From the NCBI GenBank assembly GCA_024434115.1, contig QMIT01000009.1:62001-126000 (forward strand): a stretch of DNA of 64,000 bases, given 5' to 3'. Position numbers and translations under genes: made by a program. The stretch is from Chloroflexota bacterium (GTDB taxonomy: Bacteria; Chloroflexota; Anaerolineae; Aggregatilineales; J027). The notes under the pieces are model-generated. The model searched no databases, had not been told where the DNA came from, and saw only the letters and a program-made list of their open reading frames with translations. The first letter of the stretch is position 1; each line of letters starts with the position of its first letter. Shown piece after piece: positions 25,665 to 33,771 of this stretch.

Positions 25665-26393
25665 ATGGCAAATACAGAATCGAAACGAACATCGCGGCGA
25701 GACCCTAATAAGCTCTCGGAACGTCAAAAGAAAATCTTGGTCTTCATTGAGCAATTCTTGAAACGGAATGGCTATCCGCCGACCATTCGGGAAATTGGCG
25801 AGGCTGTCCAAATTGCTTCCACATCAGTGGTCAATTACAACTTGAACAAGTTGGTCAATGGCAGCTATTTGGAACGTTCGCCCGATGTATCGCGCGGACT
25901 GCGCCTGCTCAAGAATTTGAACAATGAGCCTGTCGAAATCGAATACAGCCATGAAATTCGGGTGATTGAGGCTTCGAATGTTACGCCGGTGCCGATGTTG
26001 GGCAAGATCGCGGCGGGGATGCCTTTGATGCTGCCCGAAAATCACAGCTTTTATCCTGACCCGGATGAAATCGTCGAAGTCCCATCACCACTTTTGGGCC
26101 GCTATGCTAACAGCGACAATATCTATGCCCTGCGGGTGCAAGGCGATTCAATGGTAGATGCGCTGGTCGGTGACCGAGACATTATCGTGGTGCAGCGGCA
26201 GGAAACGGCTGAAAACGGCGATATGGTAGCGGTGCTATTAGAAGATAGCAACGAAACTACGCTGAAATATTTCTATCGTGAAGGCAAACTGATTCGGTTG
26301 CAGCCTGCTAACACGACCATGGATCCGATTTTGGTAGATGCGCGACGGGTCAAAATTCAGGGACGTGTTTTGGCTGTTCTGCGCCAACTGTAA
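25665..26393 (+). CDS. lexA: LexA repressor
   Basis: The 242-residue SOS repressor has an N-terminal winged helix (LSERQKKILVFIEQFLKRNGYPPTIREIGEA) and a C-terminal S24 peptidase domain with the self-cleavage site Ala117-Gly118 (GKIAAGMPL), Ser162 (QGDSMVD) and Lys201 (TTLKYFY). It is about 35 residues longer than E. coli LexA, mainly in the linker and an acidic insert. The ATG with GAGGTGG ribosome site is preferred over the 51-codon longer frame, which would run back through promoter and SOS box. Confidence 0.93.
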   Translation: MANTESKRTSRRDPNKLSERQKKILVFIEQFLKRNGYPPTIREIGEAVQIASTSVVNYNLNKLVNGSYLERSPDVSRGLRLLKNLNNEPVEIEYSHEIRVIEASNVTPVPMLGKIAAGMPLMLPENHSFYPDPDEIVEVPSPLLGRYANSDNIYALRVQGDSMVDALVGDRDIIVVQRQETAENGDMVAVLLEDSNETTLKYFYREGKLIRLQPANTTMDPILVDARRVKIQGRVLAVLRQL

Positions 26394-26418
26394 ACAATCA
26401 ATACACCCATCACCGTGC

Positions 26419-27198
26419 CTATGCTAACACGCTGACGGCGTAGGCAACGGATGCGACGATACCTGCCGCAAATAGGATTGGAGCAAACATCCATTTGTTG
26501 GGTGTATTTACGTCCACAATGCGTACTCCGCCCGGTTCAACCAAATCACGCTGTACTTCAAATTCCGGGCAGATAAACCACGCCAATATGAACCCTCCAA
26601 CCAAGCCGCCAATATGGGCCGCATTGTCAATATTGGCATCCGGCAGCAGCCCAAACCCAATATTAATTAGGGCCAAAATCCCCATTTGCGACAAACGCCG
26701 CTGTGCTCCGTCACCATAAAGATGACGATGGCGGTAGAGATAGACCCCCATTGCGCTGAAGATCGCAAAAATCGCCCCGGACGCACCAATCGAAACGGCA
26801 TCGGTATAGAGCAGGCTGGCAAGCGAAGCCGTGATGCCCCCCAAGACGTAAATCAGCGCGAACCGTACATGCCCAAAAAGGCTTTCCACATCGCGCCCAA
26901 ACAGATAGAGCGCATAGCCATTAAAGAGGATGTGCATCATATCCAGATGGAAAAATATGCTGGTAAACAGCCGATAGTATTCTCCGTCGTAGAGAATCCG
27001 CTCGTTGATTTTGGCCCAGTCCAGCATAAATAGCTGGCTTTGTACAGCACCCAGCGAATTTCCATAGAGATAAATCACGCCAATGATACCCAAAATGATA
27101 TACGTCAAAATGGGCTGCACGGTGGGTAGGGTGATCCGCACGCGATTGTTAGGTGGGGGAGGAGTATTGGGGGTAGGTGGGTTGTGATTTGGTTCCAT
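26419..27198 (-). CDS. Rhomboid family intramembrane serine protease
   Basis: The 259-residue protein has a Pro/Asn-rich cytoplasmic N-terminus, six core spans and a likely seventh at the C-terminus. The catalytic Ser140 (SIGASGAIFA) and His195 (NAAHIGGLVGG) are present, with Asn93 (HILFNGYAL) in the oxyanion-hole position. It cleaves transmembrane segments of unknown substrates. I prefer ATG 27198 over the upstream one at 27243 because the extra 15 residues look like untranslated sequence. It converges on lexA. Confidence 0.88.
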   Translation of the reverse strand: MEPNHNPPTPNTPPPPNNRVRITLPTVQPILTYIILGIIGVIYLYGNSLGAVQSQLFMLDWAKINERILYDGEYYRLFTSIFFHLDMMHILFNGYALYLFGRDVESLFGHVRFALIYVLGGITASLASLLYTDAVSIGASGAIFAIFSAMGVYLYRHRHLYGDGAQRRLSQMGILALINIGFGLLPDANIDNAAHIGGLVGGFILAWFICPEFEVQRDLVEPGGVRIVDVNTPNKWMFAPILFAAGIVASVAYAVSVLA

Positions 27199-27342
27199 AC
27201 CGACATTATGGCGGTAGAAAAATTGCTTGGCAATACACATCACCTGCTTACCGGGCGATTTAATGAAATTCTAACTTCTCTACCTACTTTATTGTGTTGA
27301 ATCGAAAGTATTTTATAAGGCTTGACCCATCATGATATTTAG

Positions 27343-27401
27343 GTTAATCTAAAAAATAAGTTAATCTCACAGAATAAACTTGCCGATTAGGATGTTAATC
27401 C
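27343..27401 (+). promoter_or_regulatory. Direct repeats GTTAATC(T/C) upstream of the MacB-type ABC pair
   Basis: Copies start at 27343, 27360 and 27394, spaced 17 and 34 (twice 17) bp. A TTGACC at 27322 precedes them. They may bind a regulator of the ABC genes; none is encoded adjacent. Confidence 0.35.
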
Positions 27402-27486
27402 TGATCGAAACAGCCCTATATCACTTTGATTCCTTTAACATTGGGCGCAGGATAACAGATAGTAGGCAGATTACAGGAGGGGAACC

Positions 27487-28206
27487 TTGATTACGATTGA
27501 CCATGTATCTAAACACTATCAGATGGGATCTGTCACCGTTACGGCCTTGCAAGATGTGTCATTGCAAGTGAATAAAGGCGAATTTGTCGTGATTTTGGGG
27601 CCATCGGGCAGTGGCAAAACGACGCTGCTGAATATGTTGAGCGCCCTTGATACCCCAACCAACGGCAAAATCAGCATTAACGGCCAAGACATTACCTCAG
27701 CCAGCCGCACCGATCATTTTAAATTCCGACGTGAGACGATAGGCTTCATTTTCCAGTCATTTAACTTGTTTCCGAGCCTGACTGCGCTCGAAAATGTGCA
27801 ATTTGCGGTGGACATGCGCGGCAATGGCAATCACCGCAATGGCAGTCGTGCCGCAGCAGCGCAAGAAGTCTTGACACAGGTTGGTTTGGGCCAACGGGTG
27901 CGTCATTTTCCACACGAACTTTCGGGTGGGGAACAACAGCGGGTAGCGATTGCGCGGGCGCTGGCAATGGGCAATCCGATTTTGTTGGCAGATGAGCCAA
28001 CGGGGGAACTCGATTTTCGGACAGGCATCCAGATTTTGCAGTTGTTACAGGAACAGGCCCTCAATGGCAAAACGGTGCTGGTTGTAACGCACAACCGCGA
28101 AATCTCACGGGTGGCGGATCGCGTCGTTGAACTCAGCAGCGGGCAAATTGTGCGCGACGGCCCGCCACAGGGTGGCAAAGCCGCTATTAGCGATCTGCAC
28201 TGGTAA
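27487..28206 (+). CDS. MacB/LolD-type ABC transporter ATPase
   Basis: The 239-residue ATPase has Walker A GPSGSGKTT, Q-loop IFQSFNLFPSLTALENV, signature LSGGEQQR, Walker B ILLADEPTGELD and switch His in VVTHNREI. It starts at TTG behind a strong AGGAGGGG ribosome site. The short, C-terminally unadorned form and FtsX-type partner mark the type VII (mechanotransmission) class, which moves lipoproteins, peptides or antibiotics away from the membrane. The permease follows 14 bases downstream. Confidence 0.92.
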   Translation: MITIDHVSKHYQMGSVTVTALQDVSLQVNKGEFVVILGPSGSGKTTLLNMLSALDTPTNGKISINGQDITSASRTDHFKFRRETIGFIFQSFNLFPSLTALENVQFAVDMRGNGNHRNGSRAAAAQEVLTQVGLGQRVRHFPHELSGGEQQRVAIARALAMGNPILLADEPTGELDFRTGIQILQLLQEQALNGKTVLVVTHNREISRVADRVVELSSGQIVRDGPPQGGKAAISDLHW

Positions 28207-28220
28207 AGGGGGGTATCAAC

Positions 28221-30677
28221 ATGCGACAAATTCAATTTTGGCTGCGCTGGTCATGGCGTGATCTCAAAGCCCGCTGGCTGCAAGTGCTGGCGATTGGCAT
28301 TATCATCGCGCTGGGGACAGGAGTTTTTAGTGGATTTGGGGGGCAGAAAAAGTGGCGGATTCATTCCCTTGATGAAAGCTATGATCGCCTGAATACCTAT
28401 GATTTGCGGATGACTCTGACGGATGGGAGCTATCTTGAAAAACAGGCATTGGTAGATGCCCTGCGTAATGTAAACGGGGTAACGGGGGTTGAATCACGCT
28501 TGCTTATTGCGACACAGGTGGATGCCTCCCAAGACGACGAAACCATATTGGTACAAGGTGAAATCGTCGGGGTGGATGTCACTGAGGGTGGGCCACACAT
28601 CAACCAACTCTACCGCAATCAAGGCCGCGATTTTACTGAGGACGACAACGGTCAGAATGTGGCAATAGTCGAATACAAATTCGCCAAGCATTATGACCTA
28701 AAACCGGGAGATGCTCTGCACATCAGCGGCGATATTCCATTGGATTTTGTGGGGACGGGGCAATCATCGGAATATTTCTATATCATCCCGGAGGAAGGCG
28801 TATTTTTGGGGGAGGCCAGTTACGCCGTACTCTTTATGCCGCTGGAAACAGTGCAAACCATCGCCGGACGCGAAGACTTGGTCAACAGCGTGGTGATGAC
28901 CCTACAGGATGAGGTTGAACCGAAAGCGGTGGAGGCTGAAATCGAAGCACGCATGGCCCAAACATTTCCCGATATTGGCTTCGAGATGAATACGCGCCAA
29001 GAGGATGACATCTATAAATTGGCCTATTCCGATGCTGAGAACGATCAGGTGACGTGGGACATCATCGCTTATCTGTTTTTGATTGGGGCGGCGATGGGTG
29101 CGTTTAATCTAGCAGGGCGCATGGTTGAAGCCCAACGGCGGCAGATTGGCATCGGCATGGCGCTGGGCGTGCCACGTTTTTGGATCGCGTTACGGCCTTT
29201 ATTGGTCGGGCTGCAAATTGCGATTTCCGGCATGGTGTTTGGGTTAATTTTTGGGGCTATTCTCAGCACTGTTTTCGGCAATATTGTCAAAGATTTTGCC
29301 CCCTTGCCTTATTGGATTATCGAACTGGATATGGCGACATTTCTCCGAGCGGCGGTGGTTGGGTTTTTGCTGCCGTTTGTGGCGACCTTGATTCCAACTA
29401 TACGAGCAGTACGAGTGAATCCCGTTGATGCTATTCAATCCGGGACACTGGTGGCGAAGGGGGGTGGATGGACAAAACTGCTGAATTATTTACCTATCCC
29501 CGGTAGGAGCTTTGCACGGATCCCCTTCCGTAACATCCTTCGTGCCCCTTGGCGAACGACCCTGACGATTTTGGGGGTAGCGGTTGCCATTACCCTGATG
29601 GTGATGTTTGTTGGTTTCTTAGACACCTTTGTCGCCACAATGGATGAAGCGGACGAAGCACTGTTGGGGCGAGGTGGGGATCGGGTACAGGTCAATCTCA
29701 ACTTCTTCTATCCAGTGGACACCCCGAATATCCAAGCGTTGGATGAACTAAAAACAGCAGAGGGCGATCCTTTGCTCGATCAGACCGAACCGCGCTTGAT
29801 GTTGGGGGGCACACTAAAACGGGGTGATACCGAAATCCCGACTATGTTAGAGTTAGTCAAAATGGATAGCCCTATTTGGCGACCCACCTTTGTCGAAGGC
29901 GATCTTAAAGCAGGGGAGGACGGGATTGTGCTTTCGGAAAAGGCCGCCAAAGACCTTGACGTGAAAGTGGGGGACACCGTAACCCTTGAACACCCCCTGC
30001 GCGAAGGCACATTCTCATTCCGCATGATGACCAGTGAAGTTCGAGTGGCCGCGATTCATAACAATCCGATGCGCTCCCTGAATTATATGGACATGAGCAG
30101 TGCGGGCATGATGGGCTTGGAGGGTCAAACGAACTTGTTGGTGGTGACACCAAGCCAGTATGCCGATGTCAATGACATCAAACGCGCCCTATTTTCCCAG
30201 CCGGGGGTGTCATCGGTGGTTGGTGTCCACGAATATTTGGATGCCTTCGACGAGGTTTTGAATATTTTTGCCGTATTTCTGCGGATAGTACAGGTGGTTG
30301 TGCTGTTTATGGCGTTTCTCATTGCATTTAACTCAACCAGCATCAATGTGGATGAACGGGTGCGGGAAATCGCCACGATGTTTGCGTTTGGACTGCCTGT
30401 GCGAACGGTGACACGGATGCAAATTGTCGAAAATATCATGATCGGCATCTTCGGGACGCTAGTTGGCCTGTTGGCGGGATGGTTGCTGTTACAACGATTC
30501 TTGGCGGCACGGGTGGAAGATCAACTAGAAGACATTAATCTGGTTATCGTGCTGGCACCAACCACGATCTTGATCTCGTTACTATTGGGGGTGCTGGTGG
30601 TGGCACTGACGCCCATTTTGAGCATTCGCCGAATGTTGCGCATGGATATTCCCTCGACCATTCGTTATATGGAATAA
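28221..30677 (+). CDS. FtsX-like ABC permease (MacB-type, duplicated)
   Basis: The 818-residue membrane protein has two FtsX units. The first has a span at residues 19-38, a large external domain (about 45-270) and three spans (about 275-395, with VAGF-like AAVVGFLLPFVATLIPTIRAVRVNPVDAI). The second has a span near 445-465, an external domain and three C-terminal spans ending ILSIRRMLRMDIPSTIRYME. This is the layout of Gram-positive-type single-chain permeases that act as a unit with the upstream ATPase. Cargo unknown. Confidence 0.9.
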   Translation: MRQIQFWLRWSWRDLKARWLQVLAIGIIIALGTGVFSGFGGQKKWRIHSLDESYDRLNTYDLRMTLTDGSYLEKQALVDALRNVNGVTGVESRLLIATQVDASQDDETILVQGEIVGVDVTEGGPHINQLYRNQGRDFTEDDNGQNVAIVEYKFAKHYDLKPGDALHISGDIPLDFVGTGQSSEYFYIIPEEGVFLGEASYAVLFMPLETVQTIAGREDLVNSVVMTLQDEVEPKAVEAEIEARMAQTFPDIGFEMNTRQEDDIYKLAYSDAENDQVTWDIIAYLFLIGAAMGAFNLAGRMVEAQRRQIGIGMALGVPRFWIALRPLLVGLQIAISGMVFGLIFGAILSTVFGNIVKDFAPLPYWIIELDMATFLRAAVVGFLLPFVATLIPTIRAVRVNPVDAIQSGTLVAKGGGWTKLLNYLPIPGRSFARIPFRNILRAPWRTTLTILGVAVAITLMVMFVGFLDTFVATMDEADEALLGRGGDRVQVNLNFFYPVDTPNIQALDELKTAEGDPLLDQTEPRLMLGGTLKRGDTEIPTMLELVKMDSPIWRPTFVEGDLKAGEDGIVLSEKAAKDLDVKVGDTVTLEHPLREGTFSFRMMTSEVRVAAIHNNPMRSLNYMDMSSAGMMGLEGQTNLLVVTPSQYADVNDIKRALFSQPGVSSVVGVHEYLDAFDEVLNIFAVFLRIVQVVVLFMAFLIAFNSTSINVDERVREIATMFAFGLPVRTVTRMQIVENIMIGIFGTLVGLLAGWLLLQRFLAARVEDQLEDINLVIVLAPTTILISLLLGVLVVALTPILSIRRMLRMDIPSTIRYME

Positions 30678-30683
30678 TACGTG

Positions 30684-30705
30684 GGGTGGCCTAAAAAACC
30701 GCCCT
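30684..30705 (+). terminator. Hairpin after the MacB-type permease
   Basis: GGGTGG (30684-30689) pairs with CCGCCC (30699-30704) around an A-rich loop; only a weak T-rich tail follows. Confidence 0.45.
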
Positions 30706-30781
30706 CTTAGTTGCATTCTCCCCGCAAATCTCTAATATTGAGGCATGATTCCGCCCAAAATATTTATGGACAAAAATTATA

Positions 30782-32053
30782 ATGACGGATAAGCAGTTTC
30801 CGGTTGAACCCGAATATCTCCAACTCCTTTATGAAGTCACACGTTATCTCAATTCTAGCCTTGAGTTCGGGTCGGTTTTGGATTATGTCATAGACCGGGC
30901 CATTGAAGTTACACGGGCCGAACGCGGTTTTTTGATGCTGATAGATGAACAGACTGGCAAGCTGCATTTTGAAGTGGCCCGTGGGATGAATCGGCAGGAT
31001 TTGGAAACCCCCGCCTTTGAAGTCAGTACCACCGTCGTCAATGAGTTGATGATGACCAAAGAACCCATCCTGACCAGCAATGCGCTTTATGACAAGCGGT
31101 TTAAAGCTGGTGAGAGCGTCATTACCAAAGGGCTGCGCTCGATTTTGTGCGTGCCGATCATGATGCGGGACAAAATGACCGGCCTGATTTATGTGGATAA
31201 CCGTATCATCGCGGGCATGTTTAACGAAGGGCATCGGGATTTATTAGCGGCCTTTGCCAGCCAAGCCGGAATCGCCATTGAGAACGCCCGTTTGTATCAG
31301 GTCGCTGTTGAAAAAGGCCGGATGCAGCGTGAACTGGAAATGGCCCGCAATATTCAACAGGGGCTATTGCCGCGTTGGGTTAAAACACTGCCCGGATACG
31401 AAGTCGCTTTTGATTGGTATGCAGCGCGTGAGGTGGCAGGCGATTTTTATGACTGCTTTTTGCTGGATGAACACCGCATGGGGATTGTAGTCGCAGATGT
31501 AGCCGATAAGGGTGCTCCGGCGGCGATTTTTATGGCAGTCGCGCGGAGTTTGTTACGTGGTAATGCTTTTTCCCACCAATCCCCCGATGAAACACTTGTC
31601 TCGACCAATTCTCTATTGTTGCAAGATGCGACAGGGGGGATTTTTGTCACGGTCTATTATGCCATCCTAGAACTCGGTGGCCGAATGTACGGGGTCAACG
31701 CGGGCCATAATTTACCATTGCTGTATCGCGCTAGAACTCAGCAAATTGAGTGGCTGCCACGTGGGGGGCGTCCGCTGGGATGGTTCGATAATCTGCCAAC
31801 ACGCATTGATGAATATCAGCTAGAGATTGGGGACGTGGTTGTGTTTTATACCGATGGCTTAACGGAGGCGGAGAATATTTATCAGGAGCCGTTTGGGGAT
31901 GCTCAACTGGCGGAGGTGGTGATGCACCACGCCGATGGGACGGCGGCCCAGATCAAAAATGCGATTTTGGCAGCGGTAACGACCTTTGTAGGGAATGCCC
32001 CGGTCTTAGACGATTTAACGCTGGTAGTGGTGCGCTATATTGGGGAAGAGTAG
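30782..32053 (+). CDS. GAF-domain PP2C/SpoIIE (RsbU-like) phosphatase
   Basis: The 423-residue cytoplasmic protein has an N-terminal GAF sensor (about 10-170: SLEFGSVLDYVIDRAIEVTRAE), a coiled linker (MQRELEMARNIQQGLLPR) and a PPM-type phosphatase domain (about 200-420) with metal-binding motifs AGDFYD, VVADVADKGAPAAIFMA and VVFYTDGLTEAEN. RsbU-like phosphatases dephosphorylate Ser/Thr on anti-anti-sigma factors. An RsbT-like ATPase is encoded about 23 kb away, but no STAS protein was found in the window. Confidence 0.9.
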   Translation: MTDKQFPVEPEYLQLLYEVTRYLNSSLEFGSVLDYVIDRAIEVTRAERGFLMLIDEQTGKLHFEVARGMNRQDLETPAFEVSTTVVNELMMTKEPILTSNALYDKRFKAGESVITKGLRSILCVPIMMRDKMTGLIYVDNRIIAGMFNEGHRDLLAAFASQAGIAIENARLYQVAVEKGRMQRELEMARNIQQGLLPRWVKTLPGYEVAFDWYAAREVAGDFYDCFLLDEHRMGIVVADVADKGAPAAIFMAVARSLLRGNAFSHQSPDETLVSTNSLLLQDATGGIFVTVYYAILELGGRMYGVNAGHNLPLLYRARTQQIEWLPRGGRPLGWFDNLPTRIDEYQLEIGDVVVFYTDGLTEAENIYQEPFGDAQLAEVVMHHADGTAAQIKNAILAAVTTFVGNAPVLDDLTLVVVRYIGEE

Positions 32054-32079
32054 CCCCAGACTAAGCAATGTGGCAACAG

Positions 32080-32108
32080 AGGAGCAGAAACCATGTTCTG
32101 CCCCCCTT
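32080..32108. terminator. Hairpin between convergent genes
   Basis: GCAGAA (32084-32089) and TTCTGC (32096-32101) with flanking G/C pairs form a stem followed by CCCCC and TTT; it lies between the phosphatase and FHA genes, which converge. Confidence 0.5.
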
Positions 32109-32139
32109 TGTTCATGTGCGAAGCGGCGTATAAAGTCGG

Positions 32140-32808
32140 CTAATTGCAACTGCTCGAATCTACTTGGAAGCCGAGTGCATCAACGACGTCAGACAACACG
32201 GGAATATCGTCCCATGCACAGGTGGCATCTACCACAATAAGGCCTACCACGCTTGAGATAATGCACAAAACCAAGAAACAGCCGCAGGCCAAAAATAGCC
32301 AACGTCCAGCACCACCCCCCTGCATCGGTTCATCTTGATAGCTGTAGGCAGGTGGGGGAGCAGGCGGCGCAGCAGCATAACCGGGCGCTTGGGCCGCATA
32401 GGGATCATAATAACCGCCCGCTTGGGCAGGCGCAGCGCTGGGGCCAACCATCGTCGCCTGAGCAGGTGGCTCGGCATACCCACCACCAGCCGGAGCCATT
32501 GAAGTGGCTTCATAGGCGAGAATCACGGTTTCGCCAAGCCCCACAATATCCCCACTGGACAGAGGTCGTGCCCCCGTCAAACGCTGACCATTGACGAATG
32601 TGCCGTTGGTCGAACCGAGGTCTTCAATCGTATAGCCGCCGCCGCCGCGTGTAAATCGGCAATGGTGACGACTGACTTCCGGGTCGTTAATGGTAATATC
32701 ATTGGTAATGTCACGACCCAACGTGCTGATGTCTTTAACCAGTTCATAAACCTGATTCGGTTGTGGCCCCCGGCGAACAATCAGGCGAAAGCTGCCGCCG
32801 CTTTGCAT
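32140..32808 (-). CDS. FHA-domain protein with low-complexity linker and C-terminal membrane span
   Basis: The 222-residue protein has an N-terminal forkhead-associated domain (residues about 8-100) with the phosphothreonine-binding signature: TLGRDITNDITI, SRHHCRF, IEDLGSTNGTFVNG. A long Ala/Pro/Tyr/Gly-rich linker (105-170) leads to a Gly/Cys-rich span (WLFLACGCFLVLCIISSVVGLIVV) and a short tail with Cys residues. It probably tethers Thr-phosphorylated partners to the membrane, perhaps targets of the WD40 kinase (inference). AGGAGG precedes the ATG. Confidence 0.88.
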   Translation of the reverse strand: MQSGGSFRLIVRRGPQPNQVYELVKDISTLGRDITNDITINDPEVSRHHCRFTRGGGGYTIEDLGSTNGTFVNGQRLTGARPLSSGDIVGLGETVILAYEATSMAPAGGGYAEPPAQATMVGPSAAPAQAGGYYDPYAAQAPGYAAAPPAPPPAYSYQDEPMQGGGAGRWLFLACGCFLVLCIISSVVGLIVVDATCAWDDIPVLSDVVDALGFQVDSSSCN

Positions 32809-32900
32809 ATAAATGCCTCCTCCGCAGAAGTACGAGGGTGGATGATAACGCAGTAACTATAGTAGGAAAGGGATAACAGGTCAACCCTGCTACAAATTTT

Positions 32901-33719
32901 ATGACAACCCAAAAATCGCGCAACTTGCCTTTTCGAGTGTTGAGTATCGGTGGGTCAGATTCTGGTGGAAGCGCTGGAATTCAAGCCGACCTCAAAACCT
33001 ATGAGGCGCATGGTGTGTTTGGAACCACCGCTTTGACCGTTGTCACAGCCCAAAATACCATTGGTGTTCAACTGGTATTTCCACTTTCCCTTGATTTGAT
33101 TGAGGCCCAAATTGAATCGGTGCTGACCGATATTCGACCCGATGCCGTCAAAACCGGGTTGCTTGGCCGTGCGGAAGTCGTGGGGTTGGTGGCGGAAAAA
33201 ATTAAAACCTATGGCCCCGTGCCGCTGGTGGTAGACCCTGTACTGGTCAATGGCAAGGGGGATTTGATTGTCTCACTGGAAACGTTGGACGCCTATCGAG
33301 AACAATTATTCCCATTGGCGACGGTCATCACGCCCAATTTGGATGAGGCGGCGCGGTTGGTGGGGCAGTCAGTGAAATCAGGCCATTCTTTACATGACCT
33401 AGCCCTTAAACTGAAAGCATTTGGCCCAAAGGCTGTCGTGGTCAAAGGGGGACATCTGCCGGGGGACGAAATCGCTGACATGTTTTTTGATGGCAAACAG
33501 TTTATCGAATTACATGCCTCTCGGTTGCCGATTGAAAATCCACACGGTGTCGGCTGTACATTTGCCTCGGCGGTGGCGGCGAATTTGGCGCAGGGGGCGA
33601 TTCCCCAAATGGCAGTGATGGCAGCCCATGCCTATCTGCAATCAGCTTTGGAGGCGGCCCTTAAATGGAAAGTTGGGGAAGGACGCACACCGGTGAATCA
33701 TCATGCTGGCAGAGTTTAG
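32901..33719 (+). CDS. thiD: Hydroxymethylpyrimidine/phosphomethylpyrimidine kinase
   Basis: The 272-residue ribokinase-fold enzyme phosphorylates HMP and HMP-P in thiamine synthesis. Diagnostic stretches are GGSDSGGSAGIQADLKT near the N-terminus, VVDPVLVNGKGD, TPNLDEAARL and the ATP/anion-hole motif HGVGCTFASAVAANLAQG. No other thiamine gene is adjacent and no TPP riboswitch was seen in the 92-nt upstream gap. Confidence 0.92.
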   Translation: MTTQKSRNLPFRVLSIGGSDSGGSAGIQADLKTYEAHGVFGTTALTVVTAQNTIGVQLVFPLSLDLIEAQIESVLTDIRPDAVKTGLLGRAEVVGLVAEKIKTYGPVPLVVDPVLVNGKGDLIVSLETLDAYREQLFPLATVITPNLDEAARLVGQSVKSGHSLHDLALKLKAFGPKAVVVKGGHLPGDEIADMFFDGKQFIELHASRLPIENPHGVGCTFASAVAANLAQGAIPQMAVMAAHAYLQSALEAALKWKVGEGRTPVNHHAGRV

Positions 33720-33771
33720 GCGGATATTGTAGGCTTAGTTCAATCCCTATCTCGCCCAGTGGAGTACAACC

